From NCBI GenBank assembly GCA_902801565.1, contig CADCIX010000030.1:1-36716 (forward strand): a DNA stretch of 36,716 nucleotides, read 5' to 3'. The translations under genes and the position numbers were made by a program. This document shows, piece by piece, positions 1 to 8,508 of the stretch; the first letter of the stretch is position 1; each line of letters starts with the position of its first letter. Below the pieces are notes generated by a model, which was not told the DNA's origin, searched no databases, and saw only the letters and a list, made by a program, of their open reading frames with translations. This DNA is from an uncultured Veillonellaceae bacterium. Lineage in GTDB: Bacteria > Bacillota > Negativicutes > Selenomonadales > Selenomonadaceae.

Positions 1-98
1 AGAACAGGTGCTATTTTGTTGTCAAGCAGAGCTTTTTATCCTACGCGATGCCAGTATTTTCAAGGGATTGGCTTCATTTTCGTGGTGGGAAAGTTGAG

Positions 99-593
99 TT
101 ATCTATTATCCACCTTGTCCATTCCCGCCATGTCATGGCCCGCAAAGCGCTCCCAGGCAAGCTTTTCGTATTTTGTGCCGGGCCTGCCGTAGTTGGCATA
201 GGGGTCAATGGAAATGCCGCCACGGGGAAGGAATTTTCCCCAGACCTCAATATAACGGGGCTCCATGAGCCTGATGAGATCCTTCATGATGATGTTCACC
301 ACATCCTCGTGGAAATCACCATGGTTCCTGAAGCTCACAAGATAGAGCTTCAGGGACTTGCTCTCCACCATTTTCCTGTCCGGCACATAGGAAATATAGA
401 TGGTCGCAAAATCCGGCTGTCCCGTGATGGGGCAGAGGGTCGTGAATTCCGGGCAGTTGAATTTCACCCAGTAATCATTGTCCGGATGCTTGTTCTCAAA
501 GGTTTCCAGCAAATCCGGCGAATAATCATAGCCATAGGCAACATTCTTCTGCCCCAGCAGGGTAATGTTCTCCTTGTCCTTTTCCCGTGCCAT
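99..593 (-). CDS. queF: NADPH-dependent 7-cyano-7-deazaguanine reductase QueF (short type)
   Basis: The 164-residue product is a QueF of the single-domain type. This cytoplasmic enzyme reduces the nitrile of preQ0 to the amine of preQ1 with NADPH, a step of queuosine tRNA modification. The catalytic cysteine is visible at about residue 54 in [10 protein letters not shown], with the partner aspartate at 61. The diagnostic QueF motif ESKSLKLY spans about 77-84 and is followed by SFRNH. Length matches the Bacillus-type enzyme. The ATG lies 3 bases after the stop of the upstream EAL gene, so the two are probably co-transcribed. No other queuosine gene is in the window, so the pathway must be completed elsewhere or preQ0 salvaged. 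Confidence 0.95.
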   Translation of the reverse strand: MAREKDKENITLLGQKNVAYGYDYSPDLLETFENKHPDNDYWVKFNCPEFTTLCPITGQPDFATIYISYVPDRKMVESKSLKLYLVSFRNHGDFHEDVVNIIMKDLIRLMEPRYIEVWGKFLPRGGISIDPYANYGRPGTKYEKLAWERFAGHDMAGMDKVDNR

Positions 594-596
594 GGC

Positions 597-2300
597 TCAC
601 TCCCCCGCCTTCCCGTCAAGGAACTTCTCCTCAAAATTCTCGACGGATTCCGGACGCCCGAACAGGTAGCCCTGAATAGTATCTGCATTGCACTCCTGCC
701 GCAGGAGCTTATACACCTCTTCTTCCTCCACACCTTCGATGCATGTGCGGATTCCGATGCTGTGGCAGAGTTCCACCGTATATTTCACCAGACGGCGGTC
801 AAAATCATTCTCCAGGATATTCTTCACGAATTCCCTGTCAATCTTCACGATATCACAGGAAAGATTCTTGAGGGTCGCCAAAGAGGAATATCCCGTGCCG
901 AAATCATCCATGGCAATGGAAATGCCCTTCTTGCGAAAATGATTGAACTCACGGTTGACGAAATTCCAATCCGCGATGATCTTGCTCTCCGTAAGCTCCA
1001 GAACCAATGCCTCCGGCGACACATCGTAGCGGTCGATACAATCGTTCACGAAATCCTTGAAGCTCGCATCCTTGACCTGCTCATAGCTCAAATTCACACT
1101 GACCTTGAAATTCGGCACGATCCTTCGCCATTTCTTGCAGACGCGCAGGGCTTCCTCCACGATCCAACGCCCCACGGGAATGATGAGCCTCGTTTCCTCC
1201 AGGATCGGAATGAACTCCATGGGCGCAACCATGCGCCCCTTGGGGCTCTTCCAGCGAAGCAGCGCTTCTGCTCCGATAAGGCACTGGTCCTCAGCCGACA
1301 CCTGCGGCTGGAAGAAAAGGCTGAATCCCGTGCATCCATTCTCCACGCTCTCCCTGAGATTGTCCCGCATGGAAATCGAGCGCACCCATCGGTTATACTG
1401 TTCCTTGCTAAAAATGCAATTGCGGTTCTTTCCATCCCGCTTCGCGATATCCATTGCCGCCTCGGCATGTTTATGGAGAACCAGATAATCCTTTCCGTTG
1501 GCCGGATAAAAGACTGTCCCTCCTGAAACCGTGCAGAAATAGGTATGCCCATCCAGTATCTGGGGCTGTGCCAGGCTGCGCTGGATTCCCGTAAAGATGT
1601 CCTGCACATCCTCCTCACTGGCTCCCGGATAAATAAGGGCAAACACATCGCCGTCCAATTTGTAGAGGGTCAGCATGGAAGGCAGGATACTGCCCACCGT
1701 ATGGGCAACATGGCGAAGCACCTGATCTCCCACCAATCGGTTGTAGGTCTCATTGACAATCTTGAAATTGTCCAGACCGAAAAGAAGGATTGCCCCACCT
1801 TCTTCCGTGGCACGATAGCCTGCCAAGGCCATCTTCACGCCGTGCTCGAACTGGTACTTGTTGAGAAGACCCGTGACCTCATCCGCCTGGTTCCTCTGTG
1901 CCATGCGCATCATCATGCCCACGAACACAATGGGGACGCCTTCCCTGTCCAGTCCGACACGGCCGCGGCAGCGTATCCAGACATACTCGCCCTTCCGGTT
2001 CTTTACGCGGTACTCCAGGAAATGCTCATATACATTCCGGCTTTTCATGATGGCCCGCATGGAAGCCATATATGGTCCCCGTTCCTCCGGATGAATCATC
2101 GGGCCCCAATACTGGTCAAAATCATAGAGCACCTCCCCCGGCAGATCGAAATCCTGCACAAGGTTCGGCGATACCATGACCGTGTTCGTCTGCATATCTG
2201 CACAAAAGAGATATGCATCCGTCGTCCGCTTCATGAGATCAAAGAAAAACTTGTATCTCCTCAGCAACGGGCTCAGGGAAGCCCGATTGTTCTTTTGCAT
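597..2300 (-). CDS. PAS / degenerate GGDEF / EAL cyclic-di-GMP phosphodiesterase
   Basis: The 567-residue protein has three parts: a PAS-like sensor (about 20-135), a GGDEF domain (about 138-300) and an EAL domain (about 315-560). The GGDEF active-site motif is replaced by LDGDVF at 215-220, so cyclase activity is unlikely; a regulatory GTP-binding role is possible. The EAL domain keeps the expected catalytic signatures: EALLRW (345-350), VNLS (about 403), ELTES (435-439), DDFGTGYSS (465-473), KID (486-488), EGVE (522-525) and QGYLFGRP (543-550). I infer an active phosphodiesterase hydrolysing c-di-GMP under control of the PAS input. No membrane segment is evident, so it is probably cytosolic. 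It is first in a two-gene unit with queF, which has no obvious functional link. Confidence 0.93.
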   Translation of the reverse strand: MQKNNRASLSPLLRRYKFFFDLMKRTTDAYLFCADMQTNTVMVSPNLVQDFDLPGEVLYDFDQYWGPMIHPEERGPYMASMRAIMKSRNVYEHFLEYRVKNRKGEYVWIRCRGRVGLDREGVPIVFVGMMMRMAQRNQADEVTGLLNKYQFEHGVKMALAGYRATEEGGAILLFGLDNFKIVNETYNRLVGDQVLRHVAHTVGSILPSMLTLYKLDGDVFALIYPGASEEDVQDIFTGIQRSLAQPQILDGHTYFCTVSGGTVFYPANGKDYLVLHKHAEAAMDIAKRDGKNRNCIFSKEQYNRWVRSISMRDNLRESVENGCTGFSLFFQPQVSAEDQCLIGAEALLRWKSPKGRMVAPMEFIPILEETRLIIPVGRWIVEEALRVCKKWRRIVPNFKVSVNLSYEQVKDASFKDFVNDCIDRYDVSPEALVLELTESKIIADWNFVNREFNHFRKKGISIAMDDFGTGYSSLATLKNLSCDIVKIDREFVKNILENDFDRRLVKYTVELCHSIGIRTCIEGVEEEEVYKLLRQECNADTIQGYLFGRPESVENFEEKFLDGKAGE

Positions 2301-2365
2301 CTTGCCACCACTGCTTTCCTACTACATACTCACGAAGGACCCGCGAGCATAAACCACTTCCTTAC

Positions 2366-2394
2366 ATCATATACGAAATAGGACGTTTTTTCAA
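2366..2394 (-). promoter_or_regulatory. Sigma-70 promoter of the EAL gene and queF
   Basis: On the minus strand TTGAAA (2394-2389) and TATGAT (2371-2366) are separated by exactly 17 bases. It lies between the fumarate reductase terminator and the EAL start codon, leaving an untranslated leader of roughly 60 bases. Confidence 0.75.
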
Positions 2395-2418
2395 GTGTTT
2401 AGGATGAAAGAACTAAAA

Positions 2419-2444
2419 CAGCCGCCCATTTCCATGGGCGGCTG
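2419..2444 (-). terminator. Rho-independent terminator of the fum-sdh operon
   Basis: A perfect 11-bp GC-rich stem (2419-2429 with 2434-2444) has a 4-base loop and is followed on the minus strand by TTTTAG. It begins 17 bases after the sdhB stop codon. Confidence 0.9.
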
Positions 2445-2461
2445 CGCAAATCTGCCGATAT

Positions 2462-3214
2462 TTACTTGTTGAAGATATTCCTCAGAGCCTGCTTGTTGAC
2501 ATCGCGGTTAAGCTGTGCGAGATACGTCGTAAGCTTGATGCTCTTCGGACAGACTTCCACGCAGTTCTGGCTGTTGCCGCAACTGGTGATGCCGCCCTTC
2601 CCCATGAGGGCTTCCAGACGCTTCGGCGCATCGAACTTCCCGAGGGGATGCAGGTTGAAGAGATATGCCTGCACCGTGGGAGCCGGGCCGATGAAGTCGG
2701 ACTGCGGGCCGACGTTCGGGCATGCCTCCAGGCAGCAGCCACAGGTCATGCAGTGGGAAATCTCATAGGCCGTCTGTGCCGTGTAGGGATTCTGGATGGG
2801 TGCATCCTTGGACTCCCAGCTGCCATCGATCTCCACCCAGCCCTGGATGCGTTTGAGGCTCTCAAACATCACGGAACGGTCAATGAGCAGGTCACGAATG
2901 ACCGGGAAGGTGCGTGCAGGAGCGAGATGGATCGGCTGTGCAAGCTCATCGATCAGAGCGCAGCAAGCCTGACGGCCCACACCGTTGATGACCATCATGC
3001 AGGCACCGCAAACCTTCTCGAGGCAGTTACACTCCCAGGTAACGGGAGGGACGCGCTTGCCATCAACCGTCACGGGATTCTTCTGGATCTCCATGAGAGC
3101 TGCCACGACGTTGAGGCCCGGACGATAATCCACATCGAACTCCTGGGTATAGGGCTTCTCATTCGGTCCGTCCTGGCGCTCGATTACAAATCTTACTTTC
3201 TTCTGTTCTGCCAT
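2462..3214 (-). CDS. sdhB: Succinate dehydrogenase/fumarate reductase iron-sulfur subunit
   Basis: This 250-residue subunit carries electrons between the flavoprotein and the membrane cytochrome b. The N-terminal plant-type [2Fe-2S] domain has cysteines at 64, 69, 72 and 84. The C-terminal domain has the CxxCxxCxxxCP cluster at 155, 158, 161 and 165, plus cysteines at 212, 218 and 222, giving the usual [4Fe-4S] and [3Fe-4S] ligands. It is the last gene of fumA-fumB-sdhC-sdhA-sdhB and is followed directly by a terminator. In an anaerobic fermenter, coupling to a fumarase suggests it runs mainly as a fumarate reductase with a low-potential quinone. Sequence alone does not fix the direction. Confidence 0.97.
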   Translation of the reverse strand: MAEQKKVRFVIERQDGPNEKPYTQEFDVDYRPGLNVVAALMEIQKNPVTVDGKRVPPVTWECNCLEKVCGACMMVINGVGRQACCALIDELAQPIHLAPARTFPVIRDLLIDRSVMFESLKRIQGWVEIDGSWESKDAPIQNPYTAQTAYEISHCMTCGCCLEACPNVGPQSDFIGPAPTVQAYLFNLHPLGKFDAPKRLEALMGKGGITSCGNSQNCVEVCPKSIKLTTYLAQLNRDVNKQALRNIFNK

Positions 3215-3232
3215 TTCTATGTGTCCTCCCTC

Positions 3233-5137
3233 TTACTCTTTCTTGGCTACGGCGTAGTTCCTGAGGCGCGGCTTGATGAGGGAGTGCTCGAATTCGCGAT
3301 AGTTGACGATCGGCTCCTCCGTCTTCTCGTCAAAAGTGACCACCGTCGTGCGCATGAACTTCTCGTCATCGCGGCCAAAGAACAGCAGGTCGTCATTGCC
3401 ATCATCGGTCATGGCACGACCGGTCTGGGCATCGAAATGATACTTGCCGCTCTTCTCGTCAAAGGCCTGCTTCTTTGCTGCATCCCAGGAATCGTAGTCG
3501 GATTTCAGGACGATCTTGGCATGAGCGCCACGGCTTTCATCACGCTGCAAAGCAGACTTGGTGATCGCCATTGCATAGACAATCATGTTGCGGAGCTGGC
3601 GGACGAACATCGCCTCCTGGTTTGCCCAGCTGCCATGGTCCGTAACACCGATGCTATCCCAACGCTTCAGAAGGGCATGAAGTTCTTTCATGCACTGCTT
3701 GAGGCCGTTGTTGTCACGCTCCACGGAAACGTACTTGTACATGATGTCGCCAAGCTCATGATGGAGCTGATGGGCATTCTCCGAACCGTTCATATTGCGG
3801 ATGCGGTCGAATTCCTCCACGCATTCCCTGCGGGCTGCTTCCATCTCTTCCTGGGTGAGCGCCACGCCATTCTCGCCTGCACGAGCATAGCGCAGGGCCT
3901 CCGGACCGGAAATCGTACCGGAATAAGCAGCGGAGAGCAGGGAGTTCGCGCCCAGACGGTTTGCACCATGGTACTGGTAATCGCACTCGCCGGAAGCCAT
4001 GAGGCCCGGGATGTTCGTGTGATGCGCGCGATCCACCCAGATGCCGCCCATGGAATAGTGGATTGAGGGGAAGATCTCCATGGGAACCTCAGCGGGGCTC
4101 TTGCCCACGAAGTCCTCGTACATCTCCAGGATACCGCCCAGTTTGCGCTCCAGGTAGTCCGCCGGGATATGGGAGAGGTCGAGATATACGCGGTTCGGGT
4201 TCTGCATGCCGAGCCCCATATGGACAACGACCTTGTAGATGGCACGGGAAGCAACGTCACGGGGAACGAGGTTGCCGTATGCGGGATACATATCCTCAAG
4301 GAAGTACCAGCGCTCTTTCTCGCCCGTCTGGGGATTGTTGCGCCATACCCAGACGCGTCCGCCCTCACCGCGGCAAGCCTCGGACATCAGGCGGTTCTTG
4401 TCGGAACCCGGAATTGCCGTCGGATGAATCTGCAGGAACTCGGGGTTGCCGATCTCAGCGCCCTGCTGGTACACAGCGGAGACAGCGGAACCGTTGCAGA
4501 TGGTGGAAGCCGTGCAGCGGCCATAGACCTGGCCGGGACCGCCCGTGGCAAGAATGACCACATCGGCAGGGAATGCCGTGATCTCATTGGAATTCATGTT
4601 CTGGGCAACAATGCCGCGGACAACGCCGTCCTTATTCTTGATGGCCTTGATGAATTCCCAGAACTCATACTTCTTGACCTTGCCCTTGACCTCCCAGCGA
4701 CGAACCTGCTCGTCCAGCGCGTAGAGGAGCTGCTGGCCCGTGGTGGAACCTGCGAAGCAGGTGCGCTTGTTCTTCTGTCCGCCGAAGTTGCGGAGATCCA
4801 GCGTGCCTTCTGCCGTACGGGTAAAGGGAACACCCATGCGATCAAACATCTTGATGAGTTTCGGCGCAGCCTCGACCATGCCCTTGACGGCCAGCTGGTC
4901 AGCGAGGAAGTCACCGCCGTATACCGTGTCATCGAAATGCTCGTAGACACTGTCATGCTCGCCCTTGGTGTCCATGCAGGCATTGATGCCGCCCTGGGCA
5001 CAGAGGGAGTGGGAACGCTTCACGGGGCAGTAAGAGAAGAGGTCTACCACACCGCCGTCCTCACAGATCTTCAACGTAGCCATAAGGCCCGAAAGGCCGC
5101 CGCCTACGACAATAATCCTTTTTTCTGCTTTAGCCAT
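3233..5137 (-). CDS. sdhA: Succinate dehydrogenase/fumarate reductase flavoprotein subunit
   Basis: The 634-residue catalytic subunit interconverts fumarate and succinate on covalently bound FAD. The Rossmann motif GGGLSG is at 12-17. The flavinylated histidine is probably His43 in the RSHSLCAQGG signature. Catalytic candidates are His238 (HPTA), Glu253 and Arg256 (MSEACRGEGG), Arg293 (VPRDVASR), His390 and Arg394 (HGANRLGANSLL). The length and three-subunit layout match type B enzymes of Bacillus and Wolinella. The start is the ATG preceded by AAGGAGA. It lies 40 bases after sdhC and 18 bases before sdhB, so the three are clearly co-transcribed. It works on the cytoplasmic face of the inner membrane. 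Confidence 0.97.
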   Translation of the reverse strand: MAKAEKRIIVVGGGLSGLMATLKICEDGGVVDLFSYCPVKRSHSLCAQGGINACMDTKGEHDSVYEHFDDTVYGGDFLADQLAVKGMVEAAPKLIKMFDRMGVPFTRTAEGTLDLRNFGGQKNKRTCFAGSTTGQQLLYALDEQVRRWEVKGKVKKYEFWEFIKAIKNKDGVVRGIVAQNMNSNEITAFPADVVILATGGPGQVYGRCTASTICNGSAVSAVYQQGAEIGNPEFLQIHPTAIPGSDKNRLMSEACRGEGGRVWVWRNNPQTGEKERWYFLEDMYPAYGNLVPRDVASRAIYKVVVHMGLGMQNPNRVYLDLSHIPADYLERKLGGILEMYEDFVGKSPAEVPMEIFPSIHYSMGGIWVDRAHHTNIPGLMASGECDYQYHGANRLGANSLLSAAYSGTISGPEALRYARAGENGVALTQEEMEAARRECVEEFDRIRNMNGSENAHQLHHELGDIMYKYVSVERDNNGLKQCMKELHALLKRWDSIGVTDHGSWANQEAMFVRQLRNMIVYAMAITKSALQRDESRGAHAKIVLKSDYDSWDAAKKQAFDEKSGKYHFDAQTGRAMTDDGNDDLLFFGRDDEKFMRTTVVTFDEKTEEPIVNYREFEHSLIKPRLRNYAVAKKE

Positions 5138-5177
5138 TTAAATTCTCCTTTTCTAGCAAAGTTCTGTCCGGCCTTCA

Positions 5178-5801
5178 TCACATGAAATAGCTGCCCATGA
5201 ATGCAAGCGTCACAAGGCAAAGAAGAGCGCAGAGACCCATGCTCAAAGCACTTATGACGTTCTGGGAGCGCGGACCCTTGGTGATGCCCCAGGTCATGCA
5301 GAATGTGGTGATACCATTGCAGAAATGGAAAATCGCAGCGAACATGCCGAGAACATAGAGAATCGCAACAACGGGATTGCTCGTGAAATAAGCCTGCAAC
5401 AGTTCATAAGAAATCGGCGTTCCGTTGATGCCCTTCGTAAAGATGCGAAGGTAGAAAATATGCCAGATAAGGAAGATCACGAGGAACCATGCCGTCCAGC
5501 GCTGAAGCGCAAAGAACCAGTTTCTCTGATAACCGAAGCGGCCGGGATTGTTGTTTGCCTGCAATGCGATGTAGACACCATAGACTGCATGAAAGAGCAG
5601 CGGAACTGCAATGGCACCGATTTCAAGACCCATGAAGATCGGCTTCGGAATGAGCTCCATCATGGCAAGAGAACTGTTCAGCGCTGCCGGGCCTCCCATA
5701 GCCATGGAGTTCGTGAAGATGTGCTCAAAGAGCACGGCGCCCAAGCATACAAGACCACAGAGCGAATGCAAGCGGCGCACATAAAAAGTTGTGTTAAACA
5801 T
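5178..5801 (-). CDS. sdhC: Fumarate reductase/succinate dehydrogenase cytochrome b558 subunit (dihaem, type B)
   Basis: The 207-residue protein has five hydrophobic membrane segments. Histidines at 12, 27, 71, 114 and 159 sit in nearly the same positions as the conserved membrane histidines of Bacillus subtilis SdhC (13, 28, 70, 113, 155), so two haems b are expected. It anchors the flavoprotein and iron-sulfur subunits and exchanges electrons with menaquinone. It is third of the five genes in the operon, 29 bases after fumB, with no room for a separate promoter. As in other type B complexes, a single large anchor replaces separate C and D subunits. Confidence 0.95.
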   Translation of the reverse strand: MFNTTFYVRRLHSLCGLVCLGAVLFEHIFTNSMAMGGPAALNSSLAMMELIPKPIFMGLEIGAIAVPLLFHAVYGVYIALQANNNPGRFGYQRNWFFALQRWTAWFLVIFLIWHIFYLRIFTKGINGTPISYELLQAYFTSNPVVAILYVLGMFAAIFHFCNGITTFCMTWGITKGPRSQNVISALSMGLCALLCLVTLAFMGSYFM

Positions 5802-5830
5802 TCTGAACCTCCTAAAAATCCACTAATTTA

Positions 5831-6397
5831 TCAATAGCCTTTCAGCGTACGATACTTCTCCTGGTTCGTCTCGTAAAGGCTGTTGCCTTCACAGTCGATG
5901 ACGACAATCGCGGGGAAATCCTCCACCGTAAGACGGGCCACGGCCTCGGGGCCAAGCTCCGGATAAGCGAGCACCTCATACTTCTTGACGGACTTTGCGA
6001 TCAGGGCAGCAGCACCGCCAACAGCAGCAAAATAAGTCACGCCGTTCTTCTTCATGGACTCAATGACTTCCTTGGAACGGGAGCCCTTGCCAATCATGCC
6101 CGTGATGCCCTGCTCCAGCATCGTCGGCGTATAGGCATCCATGCGCCCCGAGGTCGTGGGACCGCAGGAGCCGATGGGATCGCCCGGCTTCGCCGGCGTC
6201 GGGCCGAGATAGTACACCACCTGGTTGTTCCAGTCCACAGGAAGCTTCTCGCCACGGGCAAGGGCCTCTGTCATGGCCTTGTGGGCGGCATCGCGGGCCG
6301 AGATGACCTCTCCCGTGATGAGCACGGCATCGCCTGCGCGGAGTTTCTTGGACATCTCCTTGGTAAAGGGAGTTTGAATACGAATCTGTTCAGCCAT
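5831..6397 (-). CDS. fumB: Fumarate hydratase class I, beta subunit
   Basis: The 188-residue product matches the C-terminal domain of iron-sulfur (class I) fumarases, here as a separate subunit, as is common in anaerobes. The segment GPTPAKPGDPIGSCGPTTSGRM carries the conserved GPTT(S/A)xRMD signature around 76-88, and GKGS follows at about 103. It pairs with the alpha subunit encoded just upstream; the gap is 24 bases and holds the Shine-Dalgarno AGGAGG. The two-subunit L-tartrate dehydratase is the main alternative for this family. Position directly ahead of fumarate reductase favours fumarase, which would supply fumarate from malate. Confidence 0.92.
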   Translation of the reverse strand: MAEQIRIQTPFTKEMSKKLRAGDAVLITGEVISARDAAHKAMTEALARGEKLPVDWNNQVVYYLGPTPAKPGDPIGSCGPTTSGRMDAYTPTMLEQGITGMIGKGSRSKEVIESMKKNGVTYFAAVGGAAALIAKSVKKYEVLAYPELGPEAVARLTVEDFPAIVVIDCEGNSLYETNQEKYRTLKGY

Positions 6398-6421
6398 TAT
6401 TGCATCCTCCTATCTCTCGTC

Positions 6422-7264
6422 TCACAGCTCACGGTGTGCATGGCGCATTGCATGGCAGCAAATCGTGACCGCCACAGGAAGGCCCGCAATATGCGTGGGA
6501 CCCCACTCGATGTTGACGGCCAATGCCGAGGTCGTGCCGCCGAGCTGCGGGCCGATGCCCGTCTGGTTGATGAGTTCAAGGAGCTCTTCCTCCAACTTTG
6601 CGTATTCCGGCATGGGATTGCGCTGGTCAATGGAACGGGTGAGCGCCTTCTTCGACATGAGGGCCGCCCGATCCATCGTTCCACCGATACCGATGCCGAC
6701 CACCATGGGAGGGCAGGGATTCATGCTGGCATGAAGGATAATCTCCATGACGGCCTTCTTGACGCCTTCCACACCATCGGCAGGAACAAGCATTTTGATG
6801 CCGGACTTGTTCTCCGAACCAAACCCCTTCGGTGCAACCGTGATGTCCAGCTTATCCCCCGGCACAATCTCCGTGTAGATGACACCCGGCGTATTGTTCT
6901 GGGTGTTCTTGCGGTTGAAGAGCGGCTCAGCCACCACGGATTTCCGAAGATAGCCCTCCGTATAGCCCTTGGCGATGCCGGCATTCACTGCATCCTCCAG
7001 ATTGCCTCCCGTGATATGAAGATCCTGCCCTATCTTCAGGAACACGATGGTCATGCCCGTGTCCTGGCAATAGGGGCGATCCTCCGCCCTGGCAATCTCC
7101 GCATTGCGGATGATCTGGTCAAGCACCACCTGGCCTACCGGAGACTTCTCTGTCTCACGGCCGCGCTTGAGGCCATTGTAGACATCCTCCGGCAGATAGT
7201 AGGCCGCTTCCTTGCACATCTCGGCCACATTCTCCGTGATGGTCTTTACGTCGAGTTCTCGCAA
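6422..7264 (-). CDS. fumA: Fumarate hydratase class I, alpha subunit
   Basis: The 280-residue subunit carries the catalytic [4Fe-4S] cluster of a two-subunit class I fumarase. Likely cluster cysteines are at 66 (RPYCQDTG), 184 (NPCPP) and 269 or 270 (TICCHAMRHA). The start is TTG (7264-7262), chosen because GGGAGG sits 7 bases upstream and the protein begins MRELDVKT as expected for the family. It is the first gene of the fumAB-sdhCAB operon. The dehydratase reaction would turn malate into fumarate for reduction by the following complex. The cluster is oxygen-labile in this family, which fits an anaerobe. Confidence 0.94.
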   Translation of the reverse strand: MRELDVKTITENVAEMCKEAAYYLPEDVYNGLKRGRETEKSPVGQVVLDQIIRNAEIARAEDRPYCQDTGMTIVFLKIGQDLHITGGNLEDAVNAGIAKGYTEGYLRKSVVAEPLFNRKNTQNNTPGVIYTEIVPGDKLDITVAPKGFGSENKSGIKMLVPADGVEGVKKAVMEIILHASMNPCPPMVVGIGIGGTMDRAALMSKKALTRSIDQRNPMPEYAKLEEELLELINQTGIGPQLGGTTSALAVNIEWGPTHIAGLPVAVTICCHAMRHAHREL

Positions 7265-7347
7265 AGTAATCCCTCCCTAAAATATAACAGCATAAATTCT
7301 GGCATACTCCATATCTTTTTTATTAGACATCGAAAAAGAAACTCCTG

Positions 7348-7369
7348 CTAAATTTCCAAAGAAATTTAG
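7348..7369. promoter_or_regulatory. 9-bp inverted repeat upstream of fumA (possible operator)
   Basis: CTAAATTTC and its exact reverse complement flank a CAAA spacer within an AT-rich 137-base gap. No clear sigma-70 promoter was found for fumA. The repeat could be an operator for the fum-sdh operon or a weak terminator of the phosphoesterase gene. There is no U-tract after it on the minus strand. Confidence 0.35.
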
Positions 7370-7401
7370 GAAATTTATTTCGACCATAAATATGAAGTTT
7401 G

Positions 7402-7890
7402 TCAGTCTTGCTCCCCCATACGGTAAACCTTGATCTCAGGCGGCTTTCCCGGCAAAAGTTCTGCCGTCATGAAGGACGGGCGCATCTCATCCCTTGGGCG
7501 GGATGCGCTGCCGGGATTCAGGACGCAGATCCTGCCCTTCTCGCAATACACACGATGTGTATGCCCATAGACGGCAATGTCACAGCCCGCCTCCTTGGCA
7601 GCCTCCAGCAAAATGCCCGTTCCATGGTTCACATCATAGGTATGTCCATGGGCGAGAAAAATCTTGTGGCCTGCAGCCTCGACCACCGTCTCATTCGGTA
7701 CATCCGTCCTCGGCCAGTCCCCATTCCCTGCCACCTTCACCACGCCGGTATCCGACAATTTCTCCAGATGCCTTGCATCATCAACAAAATCTCCCGCATG
7801 AAGCCAGAGCTCCACGCCGTGTGCTGCAGCTGCAACAGCCTCCACCGCTCCCATATTGCCATGGGTATCGCTCACGATTCCTATTTTCAC
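7402..7890 (-). CDS. YfcE/MJ0936-type metallophosphoesterase
   Basis: The 162-residue protein has the calcineurin-like metal-binding motifs in order: SDTHGN near the N-terminus, AGD, GNGD, and finally GHTH. Members of this family are small manganese-dependent phosphodiesterases; the physiological substrate is unknown. The GTG start at 7890 is chosen over an ATG nine codons upstream because GGAGG lies 7 bases before it and the product then starts at the first strand of the fold (KIGIVSDTHG). It overlaps the rdgB stop codon as GTGA, so the two are translationally coupled. The pairing rdgB-phosphoesterase behind rph is common in Firmicutes. Confidence 0.88.
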   Translation of the reverse strand: MKIGIVSDTHGNMGAVEAVAAAAHGVELWLHAGDFVDDARHLEKLSDTGVVKVAGNGDWPRTDVPNETVVEAAGHKIFLAHGHTYDVNHGTGILLEAAKEAGCDIAVYGHTHRVYCEKGRICVLNPGSASRPRDEMRPSFMTAELLPGKPPEIKVYRMGEQD

Positions 7891-8489
7891 GTATTCACCT
7901 CCCCAAGAACATCGCACAGTCTTTCCACCATTTTGTGGAGTGCCTCTCCCCGATGGCTGATCCCGTCTTTTTCCTCCAGGGACATCTCCGCAATGGTTCG
8001 GTTTCCTACATAAAAATATGGGTCATAGCCAAAACCGTTCGTTCCCCTCGCTATCTTCCCAACGACACCGTCACAACGTCCTTCCGTGAGGATCTCCGTC
8101 CCATCCACATCATGGAACACCAGAGCACAACGATAATCCGCAGGGGATTCCTCCACCCCTGCACGTTCCAGTTCCTGAAGGAGCTTGGCATTGTTCGTGG
8201 CATCATCGGCATGGGTGCCGGAAAAACGGGCAGAATGCACACCGGGGGCACCCCCCAGCACCGCGACCTCAAGGCCGGAATCATCGGCAATGCAGGCACA
8301 GCCCGTCTTTTCGCAATAGAAACGAGCCTTGATTCTGGCATTCTCCTCAAAGGTTTTCCCATCCTCCACCGCTTCCGGAAGCTCGCCAAAATCCGATAGC
8401 GAAAGTACCTTCACCGGCAAATCGCGGAAGGCATTCGTCATCTCGCGGAGCTTCCCCTTGTTCTTCGTCGCAATCACGATTTTCTTCAT
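7887..8489 (-). CDS. rdgB: XTP/dITP diphosphatase (Ham1/RdgB family)
   Basis: The 200-residue enzyme hydrolyses non-canonical purine triphosphates (XTP, ITP, dITP) to monophosphates, keeping them out of DNA and RNA. The family N-terminus KKIVIATKNKGKLRE is present with the substrate-loop motif TKNKGK. Further motifs are FEENARIKA, the acidic DDSGLEV with catalytic aspartates, GVHSARFSG and GFGYDPYF, and SHRGEAL near the end. The ATG at 8489 is used because the family motif starts there and GAGG lies just upstream; the open frame extends 59 codons further but that part overlaps rph. It lies 19 bases after rph and overlaps the next gene by 4 bases. Confidence 0.95.
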   Translation of the reverse strand: MKKIVIATKNKGKLREMTNAFRDLPVKVLSLSDFGELPEAVEDGKTFEENARIKARFYCEKTGCACIADDSGLEVAVLGGAPGVHSARFSGTHADDATNNAKLLQELERAGVEESPADYRCALVFHDVDGTEILTEGRCDGVVGKIARGTNGFGYDPYFYVGNRTIAEMSLEEKDGISHRGEALHKMVERLCDVLGEVNT

Positions 8490-8508
8490 GCCGCACCTCA
8501 GTCCTGAA

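Noticed and set aside
20..25. Minus-strand TTGACA at the left window edge
   Set aside because: The matching -10 box would fall outside the window, so a promoter cannot be supported.
2648..4066. 472-codon plus-strand frame
   Set aside because: It is antisense to sdhA and sdhB, which are fully conserved, and shows no recognisable domain.
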